Shown in pieces: positions 36,246-45,650 of a stretch of 64,000 nt of DNA (positions are counted from its first letter, which is position 1; the number at the start of each line of letters is the position of its first letter). The DNA comes from Saccharopolyspora erythraea (lineage in GTDB: Bacteria; Actinomycetota; Actinomycetes; Mycobacteriales; Pseudonocardiaceae), in the NCBI RefSeq assembly GCF_018141105.1, contig NZ_CP054839.1:2294001-2358000 (forward strand), read 5' to 3'. The notes under the pieces were generated by a model. That model searched no databases. It saw only the letters and a program-made list of their open reading frames with translations, and was not told the DNA's origin. The position numbers were made by a program, and so were the translations under genes.

Positions 36246-37292
36246 TCACTCGCTCTCGCGCATGATCTCGGTGGAGTGCTTCGCCCACCGGTCGAGCAGG
36301 TCGGCCGCCGCGCCGGAGTCGATCGCGGCCGCGACGCGCTCCAGGTCCGCTCCGAGCCTGCCGCGCAGCTCGGTGCCCGGACCCTCGAAGGCCGCCAGCG
36401 CACCCGCGGCGTTGAGCAGCACGGCGTCGCGCACCGGCCCGGCCTCACCGGCCACCAGCCGCCGCACCACGTCGGCATTGACCTCGGCGTCGCCGCCCTG
36501 CAGCTCGGCGGGCGTGCTGTAGCGGATGCCGAACTCGGCGGGGTCGATGCTCTCCTCGGTCACGGTGCCGTCCTGGACCACCCATACGGTCGTGGTGGTG
36601 GTCGTGGTGATCTCGTCCATGCCGTCGTCACCGCGGACCAGCAGGACGGACCCACCCCGGCCGGCGAAGACCTCGGCCATCACCGGCGCCATCCGCAGGT
36701 CGCCGCAGCCGATGAGACCGGCCGACGGGCGGGCCGGGTTGGTCAGCGGGCCGAGCACGTTGAACGCGGTGGGGATGCCGATCTCGCGGCGCGGGCCCGC
36801 GGCGTGGCGCATCGCCGGGTGGAACACCGGGGCGAAGCAGAAGCCGATGCCGAGCTCCTCCACGCAGCGCCGCACGCCGTCGGGCGGCAGGTCGATGGCC
36901 ACGCCCAGCGCCTCCAGGACGTCGGCCGTGCCGCACTTCGACGAGGCCGCGCGGTTGCCGTGCTTGACGACCGGGACCCCGGCCGAGGCCAGCACGATCG
37001 AGGCCATCGTCGAGATGTTGACGCTGCCGGACCGGTCGCCGCCGGTGCCGACGATGTCCACCGCCCGGTGCCGGACCTCAAGCGGGCGGGAGTGGGAGAG
37101 CATGGCGTCGGCCATGCCGCGCACCTCCGCGGGGGTCTCGCCCTTCGCGCGCAGCGCGACCACGAAAGCCGCCACCCGCGCGGGCGTGGCCTCTCCGGTC
37201 ATCACCAGGTCCATGGCCCAGGCGGTGTCCTCGGCCGAGAGGTCGTTCCCGGCCACCAGATGCCCCAGCAGTGCTGCCCAGCTTCCAGCCAT
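36246..37292 (-). CDS. trpD: Anthranilate phosphoribosyltransferase
   Basis: Adds phosphoribose from PRPP to anthranilate in tryptophan synthesis. The 348-residue protein has the PRPP site [14 protein letters not shown], the anthranilate-binding [21 protein letters not shown] (in parts) and [11 protein letters not shown]. The motif [15 protein letters not shown] has a Thr run as in mycobacterial TrpD. ATG at 37292 ([15 protein letters not shown]) is chosen as the family start; the frame opens further. It stands alone from other trp genes and is next to the aa3/bcc genes, as in M. tuberculosis. Confidence 0.94.
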   Translation of the reverse strand: MAGSWAALLGHLVAGNDLSAEDTAWAMDLVMTGEATPARVAAFVVALRAKGETPAEVRGMADAMLSHSRPLEVRHRAVDIVGTGGDRSGSVNISTMASIVLASAGVPVVKHGNRAASSKCGTADVLEALGVAIDLPPDGVRRCVEELGIGFCFAPVFHPAMRHAAGPRREIGIPTAFNVLGPLTNPARPSAGLIGCGDLRMAPVMAEVFAGRGGSVLLVRGDDGMDEITTTTTTTVWVVQDGTVTEESIDPAEFGIRYSTPAELQGGDAEVNADVVRRLVAGEAGPVRDAVLLNAAGALAAFEGPGTELRGRLGADLERVAAAIDSGAAADLLDRWAKHSTEIMRESE

Positions 37293-37320
37293 GGTTCCCA
37301 CGATCTCAGTTCCGTTCCGG

Positions 37321-37731
37321 TTACGCCCGGGCCGGCGGCCGGGCATGGGTGCGCAGCACCTCGGCGACCGTCTCCGCGGCGGAGATGGGGTCGAGCGGGT
37401 GCACGATGACGGCGTCGGCCTGCGACCAGGTCGCGAGCCATCGGTCGTCCTTGCGGCGCACCGCGACGATGATCGGCGGGCAGGGCTCGATCTCGTTCTT
37501 GAGCTGGCGGGACACGCCCATGCCCCCGGTCGGCTGGGCCTCGCCGTCGAGGATCACCAGGTCGGCGGTGCCCGCGTCGGCCTCGGTGAGCACGTCGGCG
37601 ACGGTGCCCGCCTCGATGTAGTGCACGCGGGGCAGGTCCGGAGCCGGCCTGCGCCCGATAGCGGTGATGATCGCCTCCCGGACCTCCGGCTTGTGGCTGA
37701 ACACCAGAACGGTCGTGGTCGGTGCGTTCAT
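37321..37731 (-). CDS. Receiver-only response-regulator-like protein
   Basis: A 136-residue protein with a CheY-like fold: [14 protein letters not shown] at the first helix, phosphoacceptor-position D62 in [16 protein letters not shown] and a C-terminal [11 protein letters not shown] helix. The pocket acidic pair of canonical receivers is replaced by SHK, so phosphorylation is doubtful. There is no output domain. It resembles Rv3143 as I recall it. GAGGGAGCACGTG precedes the ATG. It lies 28 bases before trpD on the same strand and may be co-transcribed. Partner unknown. Confidence 0.83.
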   Translation of the reverse strand: MNAPTTTVLVFSHKPEVREAIITAIGRRPAPDLPRVHYIEAGTVADVLTEADAGTADLVILDGEAQPTGGMGVSRQLKNEIEPCPPIIVAVRRKDDRWLATWSQADAVIVHPLDPISAAETVAEVLRTHARPPARA

Positions 37732-37829
37732 CACGTGCTCCCTCGCTGGCTCGGCGACGGCCGGGGCGGATCGTTCCCGGATGCTATCGGCTGCGCGGAC
37801 CCGGGGAGTAGTCACCTGGGCGGATTCGA

Positions 37830-38288
37830 TCAACCCGCCTCGGGCGGGGCGGGTTGCAGCGCGTCCCAGCCGAGCGCCCGGCCGCCCAGCCGCTGCGCGA
37901 GGCCCGCCATCCGCGAGCTCTCCTGTGAGCAATGCAACGCGTCGAGGACCTGAACACGGAGCGCGACCACGGTGCCCGGCTCCTCGGTATCGGGGTGTTC
38001 GCCCTGCTCAGCGGCCTCGCCGCTGGTCCGCAGCGTCCAGCCGTCGGGCGCGAGCAGTTCCCGGGCGGTGGCCACCTCGTGCCCGGGAACCACCAGGTAA
38101 TGGCGCAGGACCGCGGGCTCCTCCGCACGCCACTGGGCCGAACGGGCCAACGCCGAGGACGCCGCCTCCGCCTCGTCGAACGCGCTGACCACGACCCGCA
38201 GCCCGGGGTCGTCGATGCTGATCACGGGCTGCTTCCGGGCGCGGAAGCGACCACTCACACGGGCTAGGGCTTTGCGGATGGCCTTCAC
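37830..38288 (-). CDS. Conserved hypothetical protein
   Basis: A 152-residue soluble protein that I do not recognise: basic N-terminus ([18 protein letters not shown]), then [28 protein letters not shown] and a middle [19 protein letters not shown]. The part after residue 85 ([12 protein letters not shown]) is acidic. The start is GTG at 38288. It is divergent from ctaE with 85 bases between the starts, and heads the minus-strand run with the receiver protein and trpD. Confidence 0.7.
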   Translation of the reverse strand: MKAIRKALARVSGRFRARKQPVISIDDPGLRVVVSAFDEAEAASSALARSAQWRAEEPAVLRHYLVVPGHEVATARELLAPDGWTLRTSGEAAEQGEHPDTEEPGTVVALRVQVLDALHCSQESSRMAGLAQRLGGRALGWDALQPAPPEAG

Positions 38289-38373
38289 GTTGTGTTACTC
38301 CCAGGTCGCAATCCGATCACCCGTCGACACACGCGCGGACCCGACGAGGCAACCGGAAAAGGTGCAAGACATA

Positions 38374-38985
38374 ATGCGTCGCGTGACAACGGCAGCGCCC
38401 TCAATCAGTCAACGCGTGCACTCGCTGAACCGCCCGAACATGGTCAGCGTGGGCACCATCGTTTGGTTGGCCAGCGAGCTGATGTTCTTCGCTGGGCTCT
38501 TCGCCATGTTCTTCACGGTGAAGGCGCAGAACGAGGGCGAGTGGCCGCCACCGCCCACCCACCTGAACCTCCCGTACGCCCTCCCGTTCACGATCATCCT
38601 GGTGGCGTCCTCGTTCACCTGCCAGTGGGGCGTGTTCGCGGCCGAGCGCGGAGACGTCTACGGACTCCGCCGCTGGTACGTCATCACGCTGATCATGGGA
38701 ACGGTCTTCGTGCTGGGGCAGGCGGGCGAGTACTACCAGCTCGTCGCCGAGCACGGCACCACGATCGCGTCGTCGGCCTACGGGACGGTCTTCTACATGA
38801 CGACCGGCTTCCACGGCCTGCACGTCATCGGCGGGCTGATCGCGTTCATCTTCCTGATCGTCCGGACGAGGCTCAGCAAGTTCACCCCGGCGCAGGCCAT
38901 CGCGGCCATCGTCGTGTCGTACTACTGGCACTTCGTGGACATCGTGTGGATCGGGCTGTTCGCCGTGATCTACCTCGTGCCCTGA
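38374..38985 (+). CDS. ctaE: Cytochrome c oxidase subunit III
   Basis: A 203-residue five-helix membrane subunit of the aa3 oxidase. Recognisable parts are [48 protein letters not shown] and [17 protein letters not shown] at 38374 gives [13 protein letters not shown] at 38383 is the start that matches mycobacterial length and is also possible. It opens the ctaE-qcrC-qcrA-qcrB operon, 64 bases before qcrC. Confidence 0.95.
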   Translation: MRRVTTAAPSISQRVHSLNRPNMVSVGTIVWLASELMFFAGLFAMFFTVKAQNEGEWPPPPTHLNLPYALPFTIILVASSFTCQWGVFAAERGDVYGLRRWYVITLIMGTVFVLGQAGEYYQLVAEHGTTIASSAYGTVFYMTTGFHGLHVIGGLIAFIFLIVRTRLSKFTPAQAIAAIVVSYYWHFVDIVWIGLFAVIYLVP

Positions 38986-39049
38986 CCGTCTTCGCAGACG
39001 AGGTCGTTTCCGAAACACCCCGAACCTGACAGCAAGGGTTGCCGCACTC

Positions 39050-39856
39050 ATGACCACCATCAAGAAACGGAACCGCGCGGGCTCGAAGCTACGTCGGCGG
39101 ATCTCCGGTGCGCTGGCGCTGGGCATCGCCCTGATCAGTGCCGGCGGGCTCTACACCGTCCTGACCCCCGAGCCCCAGACCGCGCACGCCGCGGCGGACC
39201 CGGCCCTGGTCAGGCAGGGCGAACAGCTCTACAGCAACGCCTGCATCAGCTGCCACGGCTCCAACCTGCAGGGCGTGCAGGACCGCGGGCCGAGCCTGGT
39301 GGGCGTCGGCGAGGCGGCGGTGCACTTCCAGGTCGCGACCGGCCGGATGCCCATGGTCCGCCAGGAGGCGCAGGCCATGCGCAAGCCCCCGAAGTTCTCG
39401 CCGGAGGAGATCGACGCCCTGGCGGCGTATGTTCAGACGTACGGGGGTGGACCGGAGTCGCCGAAGCAGACCGGCGAGCAGCTCTGGGGCGCCAACCCCG
39501 CTCGGGGTGGTGAGCTGTTCCGGCTCAACTGTGCCTCGTGCCACAACTTCACGGGCCGCGGCATCGCGATGTCGTCCGGCAAGTACGCGCCGAACCTGCA
39601 CGAGGCAACCGAGCAGGACATCTACAACGCGATGCTCACCGGACCCCAGAACATGCCGAAGTTCTCCGACCGGCAGCTCACCCCGGAGGAGAAGAAGGAC
39701 ATCATCGCCTACGTCAAGTCGGTGAGCAACGGCAACAACAACCCGGGCGGCAACGACCTGGGTGGTTACGGGCCGGCATCCGAGATGGTGATCGCCTGGG
39801 TGGTCGGGATCGGCGCGCTGATCGGCATCACCCTGTGGATCGGAGCCAGGGCATGA
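39050..39856 (+). CDS. qcrC: Dihaem cytochrome cc of the bcc complex
   Basis: The membrane-bound dihaem cytochrome c that passes electrons from the Rieske centre to copper-A directly, in place of free cytochrome c. The two haem sites are CISCH (C65, C68, H69) and CASCH (C161, C164, H165) in a 268-residue protein. An N-terminal hydrophobic signal (18-38) and a C-terminal anchor (245-265) hold it in the membrane. Its stop overlaps the start of qcrA (ATGA). Confidence 0.97.
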   Translation: MTTIKKRNRAGSKLRRRISGALALGIALISAGGLYTVLTPEPQTAHAAADPALVRQGEQLYSNACISCHGSNLQGVQDRGPSLVGVGEAAVHFQVATGRMPMVRQEAQAMRKPPKFSPEEIDALAAYVQTYGGGPESPKQTGEQLWGANPARGGELFRLNCASCHNFTGRGIAMSSGKYAPNLHEATEQDIYNAMLTGPQNMPKFSDRQLTPEEKKDIIAYVKSVSNGNNNPGGNDLGGYGPASEMVIAWVVGIGALIGITLWIGARA

Positions 39857-40983
39857 GTGAGCAGCAGCAGAGGGAATACACCGAGGCCGAGCTGGCCGAG
39901 ATGAGCCGCGACGAGAAGGTCCGGCTCGGGGTGGCGCTCGACGACGTCGAGCTCGTCGAGTACCGCGACCGCTGGCCGGTCAAGAACACCCGCGCCGAGC
40001 GCCGCGCCGAGCGCGCGGTCGCCGCGTGGTTCATGCTCGCCGGCCTGTCGGCGCTGGCATTCCTGGCCGCGTTCATCTTCTGGCCCTGGGGCTACGCCGA
40101 CCCGCTGAGCCAGCCGCGCGAGTACTTCATCTACTCGCTCTACACCCCGCTGGTCGGGACCTTCCTCGGCCTGTCGGTGATCTCGGTCGGCTTCGGCGCG
40201 GTGCTCTACGCCAAGAAGTTCATCCCGCACGAGGTCGCGGTGCAGCAGCGCCACGACGGCCACGCCTCCGAGGAGGTCGACCGCCAGACCGCGGCCGCCC
40301 TGCTGGCCGACGCGGGCGACCGCAGCGGCATCGCCCGCCGGTCGATGATCAAGCGCACCGCCGGGTTCGGCGTGGGCGCGCTGGGCCTGGGCGCCGGCGT
40401 GGTTGCCATCGGCGGGTTCATCCGCAACCCGTGGGCCAACGAGGGCCCGGAGTCGCTCCAGCACACCCCCTGGCTGTCGGAGAACGGCGAGAAGGTCTAC
40501 CTGCGCCGCAGCACCGGCAACTCGCACGACGTCTCCCTGGTGCGCCCGGAGGACATCGACGCGGGCGGCTTCGAGACGGTCTACCCGTTCCGCGAGTCCG
40601 AGCGCCACGACGAGCACGCGCTCAGCGCGGCCATGCGCAAGGGCGACGCGCCGGTCATGCTGATCCGCCTGCGCCCGGGCAGCGCGCCCGTCAAGCGCAA
40701 GGGCCAGGAGGACTTCAACTACGGCGACTACTACGCCTACTCGAAGATCTGCACGCACGTCGGCTGCCCGACCTCGCTGTTCGAGCAGCAGACCGGCCGG
40801 TTGCTCTGCCCCTGCCACCAGTCGCAGTTCGACGTGGTCAACACCTACGCCAAGCCGGTCTTCGGTCCCGCCACCCGGTCCCTGCCCCAGCTACCGATCA
40901 CGGTGGACGAAGAGGGATATTTTGTGGCGAAGCACGACTTCATCGAGCCGGTCGGCCCGGCCTACTGGGAGCGCAAGGCATGA
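39853..40983 (+). CDS. qcrA: Rieske iron-sulfur protein of the bcc complex
   Basis: A 376-residue actinobacterial-type Rieske protein with three N-terminal membrane segments, in about residues 57-195. The 2Fe-2S ligands are C300 and H302 (CTHVGC) and C319 and H322 (CPCHQS); C305 and C321 form the disulfide. The ATG at 39853 overlaps the qcrC stop by four bases, and the 3' end overlaps qcrB in the same way. An extended linker with acidic residues is typical of the supercomplex form. Confidence 0.97.
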   Translation: MSEQQQREYTEAELAEMSRDEKVRLGVALDDVELVEYRDRWPVKNTRAERRAERAVAAWFMLAGLSALAFLAAFIFWPWGYADPLSQPREYFIYSLYTPLVGTFLGLSVISVGFGAVLYAKKFIPHEVAVQQRHDGHASEEVDRQTAAALLADAGDRSGIARRSMIKRTAGFGVGALGLGAGVVAIGGFIRNPWANEGPESLQHTPWLSENGEKVYLRRSTGNSHDVSLVRPEDIDAGGFETVYPFRESERHDEHALSAAMRKGDAPVMLIRLRPGSAPVKRKGQEDFNYGDYYAYSKICTHVGCPTSLFEQQTGRLLCPCHQSQFDVVNTYAKPVFGPATRSLPQLPITVDEEGYFVAKHDFIEPVGPAYWERKA

Positions 40984-42638
40984 GTTCGATCACCACGCCC
41001 ACGAAATCAGAGAGCGCCGCCTACAAGAAGGCGGCCACGGCCGCGGACGAACTCGACCAGCGCTTCCAGTTCGCCAAGGGCATGCGGCGGCAGCTGAACA
41101 AGGTCTTCCCGACGCACTGGTCGTTCCTGCTCGGTGAGATCGCCCTCTACACCTTCATCCTGCTGCTGCTGACCGGTGTCTACCTGACGCTGTTCTTCGA
41201 CCCCTCGATGGAGGAGGTCGTCTACGACGGCGTCTACCGGAACCTGCAGGGCGTCGAGATGTCCAAGGCGTTCGCGAGCACCCTGGACATCTCGTTCGAG
41301 GTCCGCGGCGGTCTGTTCATCCGGCAGCTGCACCACTGGGCCGCGCTGATCTTCGTCGCCTCGATGATGGCGCACATGGCGCGCATCTTCTTCACGGGTG
41401 CGTTCCGCAAGCCGCGCGAGAGCAACTGGACCATCGGCGCGCTGCTGCTGATCCTGGGCATGTTCGAGGGCTTCTTCGGCTACTCGCTGCCGGACGACCT
41501 GCTCTCCGGCACCGGTATCCGCGCGACCCTGTCGGGCATCGTGCTCTCGATCCCGCTGCTGGGCACCTGGCTGCACTGGGCGCTGTTCGGCGGCGAGTTC
41601 CCCGGCATGGAGATCATCCCGCGCCTGTACGTGCTGCACGTGCTGCTCATCCCGGGCATCATGCTCGGCCTGATCGCGGCGCACCTGGCGCTGGTCTGGT
41701 ACCAGAAGCACACCCAGTTCCCGGGCGTGCGGCGCAAGGAGTCCAACGTCGTCGGCATCCGGATCATGCCGACCTTCGCGGTCAAGGGCGGTTCGCTGTT
41801 CGCGGTGGTCACCGGCGTCCTGGCGATCATGTCCGGGATCTTCCAGATCAACCCGATCTGGAACCTCGGCCCGTACAACGCCTCGCAGGTGTCGGCCGCC
41901 TCGCAGCCCGACTGGTACCTGGCCTGGGCCGACGGCATCCTGCGCGTCTGGCCGGCGTGGGAGCTCTACCTCGGGCCCTACACCGTTCCGCCGGTGTTCT
42001 TCGCCGGTGCCATCGGCATGGGCATCCTGTTCACCCTGCTGATCGCGTACCCGGCGATCGAGCGGAAGCTGACCAAGGACGACGCGCACCACAACCTGCT
42101 GCAGCGTCCGCGCGACGTGCCGGTGCGCACCAGCCTCGGCATGATGGCGCTGACGTTCTTCATGGTGCTGATGATCTCGGGCAACAACGACGTCATCGCG
42201 TTCGTGTTCAACATCTCGCTGAACGCCATGACGTGGTTCGGCCGGCTGGGCCTGCTGCTGCTGCCGCCGATCGCCTACTACCTCACCTACCGGATCTGCC
42301 TGGGTCTGCAGCGGGCCGACCGCGAGGTGCTGGAGCACGGCGTGGAGACCGGCATCATCAAGCGGCTGCCGCACGGTGAGTTCATCGAAATCCACCAGCC
42401 GCTCGGCCCGGTGGACGAGCACGGCCACCCGGAGGAGCTGCCCTACCAGGGCGCTCCGGTGCCGAAGAAGATGAACAAGCTGGGCGCGGCGGGCCACCCG
42501 GTGCCGGGCAGCCTGCTCAAGCCGGACCCGCAGGAGGAGACCGAGGCGCTGGAGCGTGCGCTGCACGAGGACGCCGAGCGCGAGCGCGAGGAGCGCGAGC
42601 AGCGCGAGCTGATCTCGGGCAAGCCCAAGGTCGACTGA
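40980..42638 (+). CDS. qcrB: Cytochrome b subunit of the bcc complex
   Basis: The quinol-oxidising membrane subunit, 552 residues, with eight or nine transmembrane helices. The b-haem region is [20 protein letters not shown] and [12 protein letters not shown]; the quinol-site PDWY motif is in SQPDWYLAW. The last 110 residues are a hydrophilic, highly charged tail ([17 protein letters not shown]), longer than in b subunits of other phyla but usual in actinobacteria. A terminator follows. It is the known target of drugs in M. tuberculosis; no resistance change can be judged here. Confidence 0.97.
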   Translation: MSSITTPTKSESAAYKKAATAADELDQRFQFAKGMRRQLNKVFPTHWSFLLGEIALYTFILLLLTGVYLTLFFDPSMEEVVYDGVYRNLQGVEMSKAFASTLDISFEVRGGLFIRQLHHWAALIFVASMMAHMARIFFTGAFRKPRESNWTIGALLLILGMFEGFFGYSLPDDLLSGTGIRATLSGIVLSIPLLGTWLHWALFGGEFPGMEIIPRLYVLHVLLIPGIMLGLIAAHLALVWYQKHTQFPGVRRKESNVVGIRIMPTFAVKGGSLFAVVTGVLAIMSGIFQINPIWNLGPYNASQVSAASQPDWYLAWADGILRVWPAWELYLGPYTVPPVFFAGAIGMGILFTLLIAYPAIERKLTKDDAHHNLLQRPRDVPVRTSLGMMALTFFMVLMISGNNDVIAFVFNISLNAMTWFGRLGLLLLPPIAYYLTYRICLGLQRADREVLEHGVETGIIKRLPHGEFIEIHQPLGPVDEHGHPEELPYQGAPVPKKMNKLGAAGHPVPGSLLKPDPQEETEALERALHEDAEREREEREQRELISGKPKVD

Positions 42639-42655
42639 CCTGGTTCGAGCGAGAG

Positions 42656-42679
42656 GGCCCCGGCACGGATGCCGGGGCC
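42656..42679 (+). terminator. Terminator of the ctaE-qcrCAB operon
   Basis: GGCCCCGGCA (42656-42665) pairs perfectly with TGCCGGGGCC (42670-42679) around CGGA, followed by TTCTTC. Confidence 0.9.
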
Positions 42680-42759
42680 TTCTTCGCGTGCGACGGCTGC
42701 GGCGGGTCGGGCGGCGCCGCGGTGGCCGCCGGAGATCGGTTCCGGGTCCCGTGCGGCCG

Positions 42760-43548
42760 TCAGAACAGCACCCGCGCCGCCCTGATCGGGTCCGCGACGC
42801 CGCTGTCGCCCCGCATCACCGTCAGGTCGGGCGAGGTGCGGCCGGACAGGCCGCGCAGGACGTCCATGGCGTCGCCCTCGACGGTGGCCTCGGGGGCGTC
42901 GTCGCCGATCCGCCAGTCGCCGTTGACCAGGCCGGAGAGCTCCAGCACGAAGGGCGGTCCGGCCCATTCGTCGTCGAGGTCGCGCAGCACCTGTTCGGCG
43001 ACCCCGAGGTCGTGGGGGTGCATCGCGAACGTGCGCCCGGTCGCCCGGCAGATGTCGACGCGGTGCATCCACATGTCGCGGGTGAGGATGACGTCGACGA
43101 CGTAGCCCAGCGACAGCGGTGGCACGTCTGGGTAGCCGGTGTCGAACCGGAGGTCGCGCGCCTGCTCGGGCATCTCGGGCAGCGCCTGGAGCACCTGCGG
43201 CCACAGCCGGTCGAACTCGGCGAGGAGCTCGTCGTCGGGCCGGTCCCGCCAGGCGTCGACGGCCACCTCGTTCATGGCGTCCAGGCGGGGGCGCCCCGCG
43301 TACCTGGCGGCGCCCTCCCGGACGCGCCGGGCGAGCAGCTCGGTGTCGAGCGCGTTCTCGGCGTTGCCGACCAGGTGGGCGACGACGTCGTGCACGTTCC
43401 AGCCGGTGCACTCGGTCGGCCGCCGCCACTCCTCGGGCGTCAGCGCGCCGAGCAGGTCGCGCATCGCGTCGACCTCGGGTAGCAGGAGGTCGGCGGCGTG
43501 GTCGTGATCGGTGCGCGCGACGTCGTGGGCCCGGACGATGGTGGTCAT
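42760..43548 (-). CDS. Mycothiol-dependent maleylpyruvate isomerase-like protein
   Basis: A 262-residue protein of the DinB-like metal-dependent fold. The motif WNVHDVVAHLVGNAEN near residue 58 supplies the first metal His, and RDMWMHRVDICRATG near 150 supplies the others. The C-terminal domain binds sterol-like or mycothiol ligands. The start is ATG 43548 with GGGGGACAGAACC in front; an earlier codon at 43584 lacks a site. No aromatic degradation genes are next to it, so the family name is not proof of the reaction. Confidence 0.85.
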   Translation of the reverse strand: MTTIVRAHDVARTDHDHAADLLLPEVDAMRDLLGALTPEEWRRPTECTGWNVHDVVAHLVGNAENALDTELLARRVREGAARYAGRPRLDAMNEVAVDAWRDRPDDELLAEFDRLWPQVLQALPEMPEQARDLRFDTGYPDVPPLSLGYVVDVILTRDMWMHRVDICRATGRTFAMHPHDLGVAEQVLRDLDDEWAGPPFVLELSGLVNGDWRIGDDAPEATVEGDAMDVLRGLSGRTSPDLTVMRGDSGVADPIRAARVLF

Positions 43549-43632
43549 GGTTCTGTCCCCCGATCGACCCCCAGACACCTCCATGGAAGACCTCGGGTGG
43601 CGGTCCGGGCAAGGGGATGGCCCAGGCTCGGC

Positions 43633-45351
43633 TCAGTCCACGGCGGCGTAGGGGGTGCGGCCGCTGACGGCGCGTTCCAGCCAGGTGTGCCACGCTCCCG
43701 CGCCCCGCGCGGGCTCCGCCCACGGCTGGGAGCAGCGGACCATCCTGGTGCCTCCGGTGGTCAGCCAGCGGTGGACGACCCGCACCTCGTCGGGCGAGGC
43801 GCCACGCAGCGGCCCGGCCCCGGCGGTGACGGTCTCCGCCGACGCCTGGAGCAGGTCGACCACCGGCATCGGCGGGACGCCGCGGCGCGCGGTGCCCGCG
43901 GCGGCCAGCCTGCCGTGGCGGACCACGGCCAGGTGCCAGCCGCCGCGTCCGTCGGACCGGGCGGCGACCAGCTCCGGGACGGCGGCCAGCGCCGCCAGCC
44001 GCTGTCCGCGGTCCAGGGACCGCACCAGCGCGGCGAGCCGGTCGCGGTGCACGGCGGCGTCCTCGAACCGCTGCGCCTGCGACAGGCGCTCCAGCTCGGT
44101 GCGCAGGCGGTGCAGCACGCCGGTGCCGAGCCCCGCGACGACGTCGCTGATGGCGATCACCTCCGGCGCGTAGTCCTCGGTGCTCTGCAACCCGGCGCAG
44201 GGCGCGGCGCAGCGCTGGAGCTCGTACAGGGCGCACGGACGGCCGCGCGGGTCCTTGGCGGGGATGCGTTCGGTGCACCGCCGCACCTTGGTGGCCTCCT
44301 GGAGCGCGTCCACGGCGTCGGCGGCGGCCCGCCGGGAGGCGAACGGCCCCAGTGCGGACCGCCGAGGCGCGCGCACGACGGAGAGCCGGGGGAACGGCTC
44401 GTCGGTGAGCACGACCCACCACGCCCGCTGCGGGAACTTCGACCGCCGGTTGTAGCGGGGCTGGTGCGCGGCGAGCAGCCGCAGCTCGCGCACCTCCGCC
44501 TCCAGGGGATGGGCGCAGACGACGTGGTCGATCCGCTCGGCGAGCCCGACCATCTCCTTGATCCGGCTGCGCTTCTCACCCGCGGTGAAGTACTGCCGCA
44601 CGCGTCTTCGCAGGTCGGTGGCGGTACCGACGTAGAGCACCTCGTCGCTGGGCCCGCGGAACAGGTACACGCCGGAGGCGTTGGGCAGCGCGTCGGCCAG
44701 CCCGCGCTTGCGCCTCTGCAGCGGGGTGACGTCCGGCAGGTGCCCGAGCAGGTCCTCCAGCGTGCGCACGCCGATCGGGCCGAGCCGCTCGAGAAGGGCG
44801 TGCAGGACGTCGACGGTCGCGCGGGCGTCGTCGAGCGCCCGGTGCACCGGCTCGGTGCGCGCCCCCAGCACGCCGGCGAGCGTGCCGAGCCGGTAGTTGG
44901 GGGTCTCGTCCCTGGTCAGTACGCGGCGGGCCAGCCGGACCGTGCACACCACCTTCGGCTTGGGCCAGCGCAGGCCGAGCCGCTCGCAACCAGCGCGCAG
45001 GAACCCGGTGTCGAAGGGCGCGTTGTGCGCCACCAGGACGCTGCCCCGGCAGAACTCCAGGAACGCCGGGAGCACCGAGTCCAGGCGCGGCGCGTCGCGC
45101 ACCATGGCCTCGGTGATGCCGGTGATGGTCACCACCGAGGGCGGGATGTCGCGCTCCGGGTCGACCAGCGTCTGGAACTCCCCGACCACCTCGCCGCCGC
45201 GCACCTTGACCGCGCCGATCTCGGTGACCGCGTCCTGGGCGTTGCTGCCGCCGGTGGTTTCCAGGTCGACGACCACGAAGGTGACCTCGTGCAGCGGGAC
45301 CTCGACCTCGGGGACGATCTCGTCGAAGCTGAGCTGGGCGTGGGCGGTCAT
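43633..45351 (-). CDS. DEDDh exonuclease fused to a GIY-YIG nuclease domain
   Basis: A 572-residue DNA-processing protein. The N-terminal DEDDh 3'-5' exonuclease (23-185) is like the DNA polymerase III epsilon subunit: D29 and E31 in VVDLETTGG, AHNAPFDTGFL and H170/D175 in HRALDDARAT. A UvrC-type GIY-YIG domain follows (226-305), with GVYLF and LYVGTATDLRRRVRQYF. The remaining 270 residues contain a Cys-rich piece (YELQRCAAPCAG), as in UvrC. It corresponds to Rv2191 by position and layout. Likely role in nucleotide excision or repair-tract processing; substrate is inferred. TAGCGT at 45360-45365 lies eight bases before the ATG. Confidence 0.9.
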   Translation of the reverse strand: MTAHAQLSFDEIVPEVEVPLHEVTFVVVDLETTGGSNAQDAVTEIGAVKVRGGEVVGEFQTLVDPERDIPPSVVTITGITEAMVRDAPRLDSVLPAFLEFCRGSVLVAHNAPFDTGFLRAGCERLGLRWPKPKVVCTVRLARRVLTRDETPNYRLGTLAGVLGARTEPVHRALDDARATVDVLHALLERLGPIGVRTLEDLLGHLPDVTPLQRRKRGLADALPNASGVYLFRGPSDEVLYVGTATDLRRRVRQYFTAGEKRSRIKEMVGLAERIDHVVCAHPLEAEVRELRLLAAHQPRYNRRSKFPQRAWWVVLTDEPFPRLSVVRAPRRSALGPFASRRAAADAVDALQEATKVRRCTERIPAKDPRGRPCALYELQRCAAPCAGLQSTEDYAPEVIAISDVVAGLGTGVLHRLRTELERLSQAQRFEDAAVHRDRLAALVRSLDRGQRLAALAAVPELVAARSDGRGGWHLAVVRHGRLAAAGTARRGVPPMPVVDLLQASAETVTAGAGPLRGASPDEVRVVHRWLTTGGTRMVRCSQPWAEPARGAGAWHTWLERAVSGRTPYAAVD

Positions 45352-45638
45352 CGGTGATCACGCTAGCGGGACACCACGACACCGCCGCCCGCGACGCCGC
45401 GTGCGGCGCCCGGCCGCGCGGCAGGGGCGCTACCGATCGCGACGCCGCCATCACCGCCGGCAAGCCGCCTTCGGTCGTGATCACCGCCCGCGGGCATGGT
45501 GGACACTCGCGGCGACCGCGTGATCACCAGCCGCGTATGCCCTGCGACGGTGCCGGAGGGCGGCCCGCCCGAGCGGCGAAAACTCCGGACGCGGGTGCCG
45601 GCGGCCCGGTGGATGCGCTCGAAGCCCGCTGCTGCGAC

Positions 45639-45644
45639 TAGCCT
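45639..45644 (+). promoter_or_regulatory. Leaderless-type -10 box for the NYN-domain gene
   Basis: TAGCCT is followed by six bases (GTGGGG) and the GTG at 45651. This spacing favours 45651 over the GTG at 45645. The rest of the gap after 45351 holds nothing that I recognise. Confidence 0.5.
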
Positions 45645-45650
45645 GTGGGG

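Noticed and set aside
36560-36600. Thr-codon repeat in trpD as a possible slippage or phase-variation tract
   Set aside because: A Thr run at this motif is normal in actinobacterial TrpD as I recall, and the codons are mixed rather than one pure repeat.
41007-42566. Minus-strand open frame inside qcrB
   Set aside because: Antisense to a certain gene; rich in Gln, His, Arg and Asp with no recognisable domain.
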